From contig CAMCTQ010000057.1 of NCBI GenBank assembly GCA_945878545.1, positions 1 to 7,509 of the forward strand: a stretch of 7,509 bases of DNA, given 5' to 3'. Source of the stretch: Rickettsia typhi (lineage in GTDB: Bacteria; Pseudomonadota; Alphaproteobacteria; Rickettsiales; Rickettsiaceae). Both the position numbers and the translations under genes were made by a program. The stretch's first letter is position 1; each line of letters begins with the position of its first letter. Below, piece by piece: positions 1 through 6,468 of this stretch. The notes under the pieces were generated by a model. The model saw nothing but the letters and a program-made list of their open reading frames with translations. It was not told the origin of the DNA and ran no database searches.

Positions 1-342
1 TCTCTCATAAGCAGTATTAGTATCTTCCTCGTTACTAAGCATTGCATTTAAAATATTTTGATCGCCAAAAAGTGATGCCACTTCTACTTTACCCTTTGCC
101 AATAACTTTTTTATACTATCAGGACCCCTTGGACACTCTTCGTTACACCTTGATAAAAACGCACCAAGTTCAGTTATATGACGCGTATGACCAATTTTGA
201 ATTCCTCAAATTTTTTCTTATATTCAGGATTTTCTAAATTGTCGATGGCTGCTTCATATGCTCCAAGAATATCATAATCCAGTTCTACTAATTCTTTTAC
301 TGCTTCTATAAAGCTTTTTTGTTTTCCTACCATTGTAACCAT
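1..342 (-). CDS. Ferritin-like four-helix protein (incomplete, C-terminus beyond window)
   Basis: The first 114 codons are open without a stop and run off the left edge. The start at 342 is chosen because AAGGAGG sits 8 bases upstream; the in-frame ATG at 333 would be too far away. The protein begins MVTMVGKQKSFIEAVKEL, and residues 11-35 and 40-63 read as a pair of amphipathic helices. Possible metal-binding residues are E20, E30, H52, H55 and E58, in the pattern of ferritin-like and rubrerythrin-like proteins (Glu in helix 1, a HxxH-type site in helix 2). A second helical half starts near residue 76 and contains E87, E105, E106 and E113. Small proteins of this pattern are usually annotated as ferritin-like domain proteins, some near DUF2383, with no firm biochemical role; iron or stress handling is an inference. 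It is the left-most gene and its upstream spacer is long, so it probably has its own promoter. Confidence 0.75.
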   Translation of the reverse strand, partial: MVTMVGKQKSFIEAVKELVELDYDILGAYEAAIDNLENPEYKKKFEEFKIGHTRHITELGAFLSRCNEECPRGPDSIKKLLAKGKVEVASLFGDQNILNAMLSNEEDTNTAYER

Positions 343-350
343 ATATATAT

Positions 351-357
351 CCTCCTT
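351..357 (-). promoter_or_regulatory. Strong Shine-Dalgarno of the ferritin-like gene
   Basis: The minus strand reads AAGGAGG 8 bases before the ATG at 342. It is the best ribosome-binding site in the window and fixes the start codon. Several neighbours have weak sites or none, so this gene may be translated strongly. Confidence 0.8.
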
Positions 358-382
358 TTTTAAAATTAAACCGCTTATATTT

Positions 383-416
383 CAAAACTTAAGCCAGTAC
401 TAACAAGTAAGTTTTG
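383..416 (-). promoter_or_regulatory. 9-bp stem-loop upstream of the ferritin-like gene
   Basis: CAAAACTTA (383-391) is perfectly complementary to TAAGTTTTG (408-416) around a 16-base loop. It lies about 40-75 bases upstream of the start at 342. It could be a 5' leader hairpin or an operator for a dimeric regulator. There is no U-tract directly after it on the minus strand, which argues against a simple terminator. Function is not established. Confidence 0.35.
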
Positions 417-796
417 CTTATTATCTAACTTTTGGCTTTGTCCGAGCATAATCGTGCAATATTACGATTAATCAAAATATACTAAAAACCTAATACAAAT
501 TTATGGGCATAATAAGCTTATACAAAAGCATAAGGTACCAATATAATTAATTTTTAATATACTTATAGTTGTAAGTGTACATCAGGGCTTTACCCTAAGT
601 CAAGAACGCAATTGCTTTTTTTTTGAATAAAATTTTTAGGAAAATTGGCCAACTGCTATTTGAAATTTAAAGTTTAAAATAGAAACAAAAAATATTTAAG
701 AATAATTTACTTGTTGAATAAAATCTATTAGCAAAGGCGCATATATATTGAAATATAGCATTATTGTATAGTATATACTTTTAGTTTAAATAGCTA

Positions 797-825
797 TTGA
801 CTTCAGGTTTAGTTTCTTTTACAGT
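797..825 (+). promoter_or_regulatory. Candidate sigma-70 promoter
   Basis: TTGACT (797-802) matches the -35 consensus at five of six positions. A 17-base spacer follows, then TACAGT (820-825), which matches the -10 at four of six. Transcription would start near 832 and run into the short frame at 881. In AT-rich DNA chance matches are common, but the TTGAC core with ideal spacing is the best seen on the plus strand of this spacer. Confidence 0.35.
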
Positions 826-880
826 TAACAGATGTAGGTAGAAAAATTAACTTGGTAATTGCTTACACATGGGTGGTATT

Positions 881-970
881 ATGATAGAAAAAGAACAATC
901 GCCCGAAGTAAGAGAGTATTTTTTTCATGTTACACATAATGGAAAATTTGAAACTATAGATAAGTTTTAG
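881..970 (+). CDS. Possible 29-residue small protein or gene remnant
   Basis: A short plus-strand frame begins with ATG at 881 and ends with TAG at 968-970. GGGTGG lies 4 bases before the start and could act as a close Shine-Dalgarno; an in-frame ATG at 869 would add four residues. The product is very polar and charged at the N-terminus (MIEKEQSPEVRE) and has an aromatic and histidine-containing middle (YFFHVTHNGKF). No membrane segment or cysteine is present. It sits between a candidate promoter (797-825) and a strong stem-loop (999-1027), which suggests a small transcription unit. I do not recognise the protein. It could equally be the 5' remnant of a lost gene, or chance. Confidence 0.25.
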   Translation: MIEKEQSPEVREYFFHVTHNGKFETIDKF

Positions 971-998
971 ATAAAACTCCTCTGCTTTTCATAAACTA

Positions 999-1027
999 AA
1001 TTACGCATCGTTTCATGGTGCGTAATT
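999..1027. terminator. Strong stem-loop, possible bidirectional terminator
   Basis: AATTACGCA (999-1007) pairs perfectly with TGCGTAATT (1019-1027). The stem extends inward by one U-G and one C-G pair to 11 bp, with a 7-base loop at 1010-1016. On the minus strand the stem lies about 70 bases after the stop codon of the dehydrogenase at 1097 and is followed by a moderately U-rich stretch, so it may end the long minus-strand run. On the plus strand it follows the small frame by about 30 bases, but the downstream bases are mixed pyrimidines, not a clean U-tract. It could also be an mRNA-stabilising hairpin. Confidence 0.45.
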
Positions 1028-1096
1028 ACCCTTCTTTATATTAACACCTAATTCAACTTAAATGACTATAAATATTCTTTTAGATATTTTTTCATC

Positions 1097-2188
1097 TCAT
1101 TTTTCGTAAGTTTTGATTTCTAAATGTTCCATCTCTTGTAAATATTCTTCTAATGTGAATAATTCTAGGCATGGAGCTGCCCCAGTAAAATTTAGCCGAT
1201 TATTTATTATCTTCTTAGCAAGAATAACAGATGCAACGGCTGGTATATATGGCCCATGATCATTAAGTGCAATTATAAACCATTGTTTAGTAATGCTTTC
1301 CCCTAAATTATCAATACCACTCATTATCATATGCATACCACCATTATTAGATCCAATAAAATTGAATAGATTACTAATTTTCAAAAATAGGTTTGTATAG
1401 TTTACTAGATTTATAGGTAATCCAAGTCTAATCAACCAAGAAAGTCCCCATAATCCCAAATGCAAAAAAGAATTTTCTATACCAGCAGAGAATCTAATGT
1501 TTTGGATTCCATATTTTTTTGGTAATAAATCTAAATCAGGAATATCACAGTTGGACATCAGCCTACTACCGATCTTAGGATATTTTTGGATATACAGATT
1601 TTGCCAACCGTATCGTTCTTCATTACCTATGCCACAGGGCTTCAATTTTTTACCAACATAACTAAGTATACTAGCCATTGTTGCCGCTCCTCTCTCAGAT
1701 TTTTGGCCGGGAGAAATTCCATATTTTAGTGTGTGAATTTTAGAAAAATGCTTTTTTAAATAGTACTCAATAACCGCTGAACTTAGGCTTGGCACAGAAC
1801 TAGCGCCACTAATAACAGCAATACCTGCAGCATTAGCAGATTCATTGAGTGTTGATATCCCACTAACAAAATCTCTTCCGTCTGCAAGATCTATGTAATA
1901 TATACCGTGAACAATACATTGCTTGGCAATATGATAATTAGTATTTTGAAATGGACCACAAGTATTAATCACCACCTTAGGCTTAAGATGTTCTAGATGT
2001 TCTGATAGGTTGGTATTTACATCAAATATTAAAACTTCACAAAATAACGAATCTAGTTTGCTTAATGCTTCTTGAGCTTTTTCTCTGCTACGCCCAGCTA
2101 TTATGACATATATTTTTTGTCGAATAAGAAGCCTGGCAATGCGTTTGCCAAAATTTCCATACCCTCCTAATATTAATACCTTATTCAT
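1097..2188 (-). CDS. Saccharopine dehydrogenase-like NAD(P)-binding oxidoreductase
   Basis: This 363-residue protein opens with a Rossmann nucleotide-binding loop, GGYGNFGKR (residues 8-16), after a hydrophobic first strand. R33 of AGRS is a likely cofactor-phosphate contact. The segment INTCGPFQNTNY near residues 74-85, followed by a YYIDLADG strand, is typical of the saccharopine-dehydrogenase-like family. Most such proteins are not true saccharopine dehydrogenases, and no lysine-pathway genes lie nearby. The C-terminal half has hydrophobic stretches (about 245-280) but no clear transmembrane anchor. Its ATG overlaps the last codons of the upstream DCC-DUF4166 gene by 4 bases, which suggests translational coupling. 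AAGGGG lies 14 bases before the start; a short palindrome between them (2190-2202) could bring it closer. Rossmann proteins of this type are known next to or fused with DUF4166, so the two gene products probably act together. The substrate is unknown. Confidence 0.8.
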   Translation of the reverse strand: MNKVLILGGYGNFGKRIARLLIRQKIYVIIAGRSREKAQEALSKLDSLFCEVLIFDVNTNLSEHLEHLKPKVVINTCGPFQNTNYHIAKQCIVHGIYYIDLADGRDFVSGISTLNESANAAGIAVISGASSVPSLSSAVIEYYLKKHFSKIHTLKYGISPGQKSERGAATMASILSYVGKKLKPCGIGNEERYGWQNLYIQKYPKIGSRLMSNCDIPDLDLLPKKYGIQNIRFSAGIENSFLHLGLWGLSWLIRLGLPINLVNYTNLFLKISNLFNFIGSNNGGMHMIMSGIDNLGESITKQWFIIALNDHGPYIPAVASVILAKKIINNRLNFTGAAPCLELFTLEEYLQEMEHLEIKTYEK

Positions 2189-3162
2189 ACAATTTTAAAT
2201 TGCCCCTTATATTCAAAAACCTTACCAAGCCACGGGTGCGTTATAGTTACAAGCATACGAAAATTATTATCATCTATAGCTTCTTCTTCAGCATACCCCC
2301 TACCTAAAAGATAAGTTATTGGTATTGGTATTAAAACACCAAACATTTGCCATACAAACCCTCTGTGTATTAATTGAATTTTTCCTGCATTATAAATGCA
2401 CTTACAACGCCATCCGAGACCAAATTTGGTAATCTCGACTATATCAGCACCTTTAATTTTAAGAAATTTAGAGCAAAACGTATAAGGGATAGTGCCTGAG
2501 ATATAAAAATATCTTTCGAGTAAATAAAAGTCAGTATTATCATTACTTTTACAGTAAGCAATTACAGGAATATTTTTCCCTTCAAATGGTACTAATACTT
2601 TAAGTAACTTGAGTAGAGGAGCAATAAATTTTGCAATTTTTGAAAGCTTAATATCCATTTTCCCATTTAGTGTTTGTACATCATCAGAAAATGGTCGATT
2701 AGCATACTTCTTCCTGAATACAGCCGGAAGATTTTCCCAAGAGTCTTCAAAAACTGATTTAAAAATTGGTTGAGTGTTATCTGGTCTTATTCCTTGCACT
2801 CCAAGCAAAACCAGTAAGCACCTACGTATAAATTTAAAAATTGGGTACAAAATGGAAGATATACGCTTTGATCTGAATAGCACTACATTTAGTTTGTTAA
2901 TAAAGTTAATTGGGCTTCCCATCATTGCTATGATATTCATGGCATCACTACCATAATATAATTCATCGTTATAGATAACTATAATGCCTTCGTTTAAGTT
3001 ATATCCTTCTTTTTTAGCTTTATCTACCAATGGATGCCTAGTACGAGCATTGATAATTTCAAGTTTGCCTACACTTTTACGTATTCTTAGTATCTGCGCT
3101 GCTCTACTGCAAATAGGGCATTTACCATCATAAATTAAATATAATATATCTTCTTTGCCCAT
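2185..3162 (-). CDS. DCC-type thioredoxin-fold domain fused to DUF4166
   Basis: The protein has 325 residues and two domains. Residues 1 to about 115 form a DCC (DUF393) domain: a hydrophobic strand leads to D12-x-x-C15-P-x-C18, the motif that names the family, and to GSDAMNIIAMMG near residues 71-82. DCC proteins resemble thioredoxins and are predicted thiol-disulfide oxidoreductases. After a basic hydrophobic linker (about 100-125), residues 140-325 match DUF4166, starting around NLPAVFRKKYANRPFSDDV and ending with HPWLGKVFEYKGQF. LLERYF (about 214-219) and the strand-rich tail also fit that family. DUF4166 has no established activity. The start at 3162 has AAGGT 10 bases upstream. The 3' end overlaps the dehydrogenase start by 4 bases. 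Thiol redox chemistry supporting the dehydrogenase is an inference. There is no signal peptide, so a cytosolic or membrane-associated location is likely. Confidence 0.78.
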   Translation of the reverse strand: MGKEDILYLIYDGKCPICSRAAQILRIRKSVGKLEIINARTRHPLVDKAKKEGYNLNEGIIVIYNDELYYGSDAMNIIAMMGSPINFINKLNVVLFRSKRISSILYPIFKFIRRCLLVLLGVQGIRPDNTQPIFKSVFEDSWENLPAVFRKKYANRPFSDDVQTLNGKMDIKLSKIAKFIAPLLKLLKVLVPFEGKNIPVIAYCKSNDNTDFYLLERYFYISGTIPYTFCSKFLKIKGADIVEITKFGLGWRCKCIYNAGKIQLIHRGFVWQMFGVLIPIPITYLLGRGYAEEEAIDDNNFRMLVTITHPWLGKVFEYKGQFKIV

Positions 3163-3177
3163 TGAGCTAATTACCTT

Positions 3178-3207
3178 AAAAAATTGGCTACCACTTATAA
3201 TTGGTAG
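3178..3207 (-). terminator. Candidate intrinsic terminator after flbD
   Basis: On the minus strand CTACCA (3207-3202) pairs with TGGTAG (3193-3188) around an 8-base loop. Four bases later comes a run of six U (3183-3178). The stem is short (6 bp), so termination may be partial. It lies about 70 bases downstream of the flbD stop and directly before the Shine-Dalgarno of the DCC gene. It could therefore separate two transcription units or attenuate read-through into the DCC-dehydrogenase pair. Confidence 0.45.
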
Positions 3208-3273
3208 GATCCATCAAGAGTAAAGTCTATTAGATCTCCTGCAGAATAAGAAATGATTTTCTACGGTTTTAAG

Positions 3274-4533
3274 TCACTTACTATAACGCTGTAGTTTTTC
3301 CTTAAGGATGTTGATAGATATACCAAGTATATTGGCAGCTTTAGTTAAATCACCAAAACAATAGCCTAGAGTATTAAATACTAACTGTTTTTCATTAGCA
3401 TAATTCTGGTTATTATCAGAAATCAAACCACCTGACCTTTCTTTTATCTGGATATCATCAGCTTTAATTTCTTCAGATGAAGACATAAGCACTGCGCGAT
3501 GAAGAATGTTCTCAAGTTCACGAACATTACCAGGCCAAGAATAGTTTTGCATTTTTGTAAGAGCATCTTTAGAAAGTTTTTTTTGGCTAAAACCATTACT
3601 CTCTGCGTATTTTTTAATAAAAAATTCACTTAGAGGAATAACATCTTCTATTCTTTCGCTCAATGAGGGTAATTCTATATTGATAATATTCAACCTAAAA
3701 TACAGGTCTTCTCTAAAATTGCCTTTTTCAATTTCTTTTAATAAATCACGATTTGAGGTAGCAATAATCCTTAAATCGACTTTCACAGGGCTATTTCCCC
3801 CTACTCTATCTATTTCTTTTTCTTGAATAGCTCTTAGTAATTTAGCCTGTAGACGAACATCCATCTCACTAATTTCATCAAGGAGCAAAGTACCACCAGA
3901 TGATTCCTCAAATTTGCCAATTCTGCGGCTAAGCGCCCCAGTGAATGATCCTTTTTCATGACCAAACAACTCAGATTCAAGTAAATGCTCTGGTATTGCC
4001 GCACAGTTAACAGAAACAAAATGATTCTCTCTTCTCTTACTTTTAGCGTGAATATACTGAGAGAAGACTTCTTTACCAGTACCAGATTGACCAGTTATTA
4101 GCACATTTGCATCTGATCCCGCAATTTTATCAGCAATAGCAATTGCATCTTTCATGAGCTTTGACTCGCCAATAATATTCACTGAGTCATCAGAAATGGA
4201 AGTAAATATTGCAGCAATTAACCGCTCATCCGGCGGCAATGGTAGAAATTCTTTTGCACCAGATTTAATAGCATTGACCGCTTCCTTTGGAGAACAATGT
4301 ACTCCATAAGCAATAACTGGGGTCGATATTTTTTCATTTTTCATAGAACTAGTAAGTAATTTAATATCAAATTTGACATCAACTAGTACAAGATCAGCAC
4401 CCTTACCCTGACATAAAAAGTCTACACCTTGCTCGCAAGACTCGACCATTACTACCTTAGCTTTCCTAGATTTTGCTATGTCAATAGCTGTCTTTATTTC
4501 ACTATTAATGTCACCAATAATTAATAATCTCAT
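3274..4533 (-). CDS. flbD: FlbD-like sigma-54-dependent transcriptional activator
   Basis: The 419-residue protein has three domains. The N-terminal receiver-like domain (1-115) keeps D52 at the phosphorylation position, but the usual Ser/Thr switch and invariant Lys are replaced; the region GAKEFLPLPPDE (92-103) is the FlbD pattern. The AAA+ domain (about 120-345) has Walker A GQSGTGKE (148-155), the sigma-54 contact loop GSFTGA (195-200, Ala to Ser from the usual GAFTGA), Walker B GGTLLLDE (213-220) and the arginine-finger region FREDLYFRL (272-280). WPGNVRELEN (332-341) precedes a C-terminal Fis-type helix-turn-helix (about 383-416). In Caulobacter FlbD activates and represses class III flagellar genes with sigma-54 and is controlled by FliX. 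NtrX and NtrC are alternatives, but the degenerate receiver and overall match favour FlbD. GGAG lies 12 bases before the start. It is 54 bases after ygfZ, with no flagellar gene nearby. Confidence 0.82.
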   Translation of the reverse strand: MRLLIIGDINSEIKTAIDIAKSRKAKVVMVESCEQGVDFLCQGKGADLVLVDVKFDIKLLTSSMKNEKISTPVIAYGVHCSPKEAVNAIKSGAKEFLPLPPDERLIAAIFTSISDDSVNIIGESKLMKDAIAIADKIAGSDANVLITGQSGTGKEVFSQYIHAKSKRRENHFVSVNCAAIPEHLLESELFGHEKGSFTGALSRRIGKFEESSGGTLLLDEISEMDVRLQAKLLRAIQEKEIDRVGGNSPVKVDLRIIATSNRDLLKEIEKGNFREDLYFRLNIINIELPSLSERIEDVIPLSEFFIKKYAESNGFSQKKLSKDALTKMQNYSWPGNVRELENILHRAVLMSSSEEIKADDIQIKERSGGLISDNNQNYANEKQLVFNTLGYCFGDLTKAANILGISINILKEKLQRYSK

Positions 4534-4587
4534 GAATTAACATGTCTCCAAAAATACACTAAAAAACTTAACCTAAACATTCGAAAA

Positions 4588-5415
4588 TCACTCCCTCCAT
4601 TCGGGTTTTGAAATTAACACCTCCTGGGTACCATTTATGATAGCGATTTTTTTGTCAAGTCCAAGATATTTTTCTTCATTTAGCAATGCTATTCCAAGGT
4701 CATTATAGCTTGAACAAAAAATACCAATTTTCTCTCCTCTTAAATCGGTGATTTCGGTTCCTAATTCATTAAAGGCAATTTTTGTACCAGAACTCAATTT
4801 AAAAAGTTTTTTTCTTACAGAACCTTGATATTTGGCTCTTGAAATTACTTCTTGTCCTACATAACATCCTTTAGAAAAACTAACAGCCGATAACTCCTCT
4901 GCACCAAAATGGGAAACTAATGAATTATCAAATATCAGATCGTTTATTCCGTCTGGAATGGTGAATTCATATTTATCTTTAATGTACAAATCATCACTAA
5001 CCAACTTTAACTCATTGATATATGATGATTTTATTAACGACCTAAAGCCCAATTTAAGAAATCTTGGGTCTCGATGAGAAGATATAACTGCATCACTGAT
5101 TTCTAACTTTTCTTTCGAATATAGAACAGAATATTCGGGTGTTATATCTTTTATTTCTATATTTTTTCTAAGTCTGTATAGATTAAGCTTTTTTAATAAT
5201 AATTGATTAGAAACAGAATCTATGTCAATAAACAATTTACTAATCAGAAATTTTCGTACAAAAAAATCACACAAGTACCTTCCCTGCGTGGAAAGCAAAT
5301 AATTATATGAATATGAATTATTGTCCAAGTCGTTTGTTGTGATATTTTGCAAAAATGTTAGAGCATCACTCCCAGTAATACTTAAAATTGCACGATTTTT
5401 TAATAACTGAATCAT
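4588..5415 (-). CDS. ygfZ: YgfZ/GcvT-family folate-binding Fe-S cluster protein
   Basis: The 275-residue product is recognised by the family signature K-G-C-Y-V-G-Q-E at residues 182-189, followed by VISRAKYQG, and by the N-terminal folate-fold segment ITGSDALTFLQNITTND (13-29). The conserved Cys (C184) is present. YgfZ proteins (IBA57 in mitochondria) use tetrahydrofolate to help assemble or repair [4Fe-4S] clusters in enzymes such as MiaB and aconitase. The length is slightly short compared with about 326 residues in E. coli YgfZ but normal for alphaproteobacterial members. It begins 13 bases after the ABC ATPase stop, with no visible Shine-Dalgarno, so translation may depend on read-through coupling from that gene. 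The neighbouring GrxD is also an Fe-S protein, which fits the same housekeeping role. Confidence 0.85.
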   Translation of the reverse strand: MIQLLKNRAILSITGSDALTFLQNITTNDLDNNSYSYNYLLSTQGRYLCDFFVRKFLISKLFIDIDSVSNQLLLKKLNLYRLRKNIEIKDITPEYSVLYSKEKLEISDAVISSHRDPRFLKLGFRSLIKSSYINELKLVSDDLYIKDKYEFTIPDGINDLIFDNSLVSHFGAEELSAVSFSKGCYVGQEVISRAKYQGSVRKKLFKLSSGTKIAFNELGTEITDLRGEKIGIFCSSYNDLGIALLNEEKYLGLDKKIAIINGTQEVLISKPEWRE

Positions 5416-5428
5416 ATAATATAAAATA

Positions 5429-6367
5429 CTATTTTTTAACTATTTTGTGAAAAATAGCTTCAAGATCTGGTTCCGTAAGGTTCAAGTTTTTGATTTTCAG
5501 GTTCATCGAACGAATGATTTCCAAAATCTGGCTAAAATCATTGTTTTCTGTGTGAAGATCGAATCTGATTTTGTTTTCACCTAAGATTTGGTATTTTATG
5601 TCTTCAGATTTGGACATTTTACTAAGATCAAAACTATCTTCAAATTCAACATCAAAATGCCTTGACCCAAGATCTACAAGTAGTTTCTTTTTTGAATCTT
5701 GTTTAATAATTTTACCATCATTAATAAAGGCAATATTATCGCACAATTCTTGCGCTTCCGCTAAATAATGAGTAGTAATAATTATCGTTACCCCTTGCTC
5801 ATGGTTTAACTTTTTTACATATTCCCATAGCTGGGATCTAAGCTCAATATCCACTCCTGCAGTTGGCTCATCAAGTACTAAAATTTTAGGAGAATGAACC
5901 ATGGCTTTAGCAATTAAAAAACGTCTCTTCATTCCACCAGACAATCTTTGTGGTAGGCTGTTTCTTTTATCATAGAGACTTAATGTTTTTAACAATTGGT
6001 CAGTAATACGGTCTTCTGGTCTAATACCAAAGTAACCAGCTGTAAATTCAAGCGCCTGCCATAAAGGAAAAAAGGTGTCTGTAACAATTTCCTGCGGAAC
6101 AATTCCAATTAAAGACCGGGCTTTTTTAGGTTGTTTATCAAGATCTACCCCCATAACCCTGACTTCTCCAGAGGTTTTAAGAACTGTGCCTGCTAAGATA
6201 TTGATTAATGTAGATTTTCCAGCGCCATTTGGACCGAGCAAACCAAATATCGACCCAACTTCAACATTCAAATTCAAATTATTTAAGGCCAGTTTTTCTT
6301 CTTGCGAAGCTCTACCAGCTACATATTGTTTTGTAAGGTTATTTATATCGATGGCGGCGTAACTCAT
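5429..6367 (-). CDS. YadG-like ABC transporter ATP-binding protein
   Basis: The 312-residue protein has a complete ABC ATPase set: Walker A GPNGAGKST (45-53), Q-loop Q92 in VPQE, signature LSGGM (142-146), Walker B ILVLDE (162-167), D-loop AGVD and switch H200 in TTHYLAEA. A C-terminal extension of about 90 residues is typical of ABC-2 type exporters. Sequence such as LSGGMKRRF and DEPTAGVDIELR closely resembles E. coli YadG (308 residues), which normally pairs with the permease YadH. No permease gene lies in the window, neither just upstream, where a repeat-rich spacer sits, nor downstream, where ygfZ follows. The partner is either encoded elsewhere or lost. The substrate is unknown. Shine-Dalgarno is weak (AAAGAA). 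It probably heads the minus-strand run. Confidence 0.88.
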   Translation of the reverse strand: MSYAAIDINNLTKQYVAGRASQEEKLALNNLNLNVEVGSIFGLLGPNGAGKSTLINILAGTVLKTSGEVRVMGVDLDKQPKKARSLIGIVPQEIVTDTFFPLWQALEFTAGYFGIRPEDRITDQLLKTLSLYDKRNSLPQRLSGGMKRRFLIAKAMVHSPKILVLDEPTAGVDIELRSQLWEYVKKLNHEQGVTIIITTHYLAEAQELCDNIAFINDGKIIKQDSKKKLLVDLGSRHFDVEFEDSFDLSKMSKSEDIKYQILGENKIRFDLHTENNDFSQILEIIRSMNLKIKNLNLTEPDLEAIFHKIVKK

Positions 6368-6398
6368 AAAATAGTTCTTTAATACAAAAAATTAGTCT

Positions 6399-6422
6399 AC
6401 TTAGCTGTGAGGCTTGCTAAGT
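6399..6422 (-). promoter_or_regulatory. Hairpin in the leader of the ABC ATPase gene
   Basis: ACTTAGC (6399-6405) pairs perfectly with GCTAAGT (6416-6422) around a 10-base loop. On the minus strand a run of six U (6391-6386) follows after 7 bases, close to the start at 6367. The stem is short and the gap to the U-run is long, so it is a weak terminator or attenuator candidate. It could end transcripts arriving from grxD or act as a leader structure. Confidence 0.3.
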
Positions 6423-6468
6423 GAATCCTACAGAACTTACGAATAAAGGTCTACAGAATCGTTATGAT

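Larger units (their letters stand above)
343..868. other. Long AT-rich spacer with hairpins, no sizeable gene
   Basis: No convincing coding frame was found on either strand. Visible structure includes an inverted repeat at 383-391/408-416 (own entry) and a 7-bp perfect inverted repeat, TAATCGT at 449-455 with ACGATTA at 464-470. AAGCCA (391-396) and TGGCTT (433-438) could form a longer-range stem. There is a 10-base palindrome at 770-779, and TTGAATAAAAT occurs twice (623-633 and 714-724). The minus-strand promoter of the ferritin-like gene should lie at roughly 360-470, but no well-spaced -35/-10 pair could be picked there. The stretch could be a decayed gene or simply regulatory and non-coding DNA. 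Confidence 0.5.

Noticed and set aside
608..623. GCAATTGC followed by a run of T, considered as a terminator
   Set aside because: The palindrome has no loop, so it cannot form a normal intrinsic terminator hairpin, and no gene ends just upstream.
623..724. Two copies of TTGAATAAAAT
   Set aside because: An 11-base AT-rich repeat with no matching flanks is not surprising in a spacer of this composition.
770..779. Ten-base palindrome AGTATATACT
   Set aside because: It is AT-rich, has no loop and lies near no gene start; there is no evidence that it is an operator.
1097..2188. Assignment as true lysine-pathway saccharopine dehydrogenase
   Set aside because: Only the Rossmann domain and general family pattern match; there is no pathway context and the partner is DUF4166, so a generic oxidoreductase call is safer.
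2774..2956. Plus-strand open frame of 60 codons
   Set aside because: It lies entirely antisense to the well-supported DCC-DUF4166 gene and resembles no protein family.
3444..4019. Two 61-codon minus-strand frames (3444-3629, 3834-4019)
   Set aside because: Both are alternative frames inside flbD, whose own frame is intact and rich in motifs.
4508..4543. Short upstream frame (MLIHEIINNYW) overlapping the flbD start
   Set aside because: Its ATG is only 2 bases from GGAG, too close for normal initiation, and it is probably chance in AT-rich DNA.
5571..6362. Two plus-strand frames (5571-5768, 6075-6362)
   Set aside because: Both are antisense to the ABC ATPase, which has every expected motif; they show no recognisable domain.
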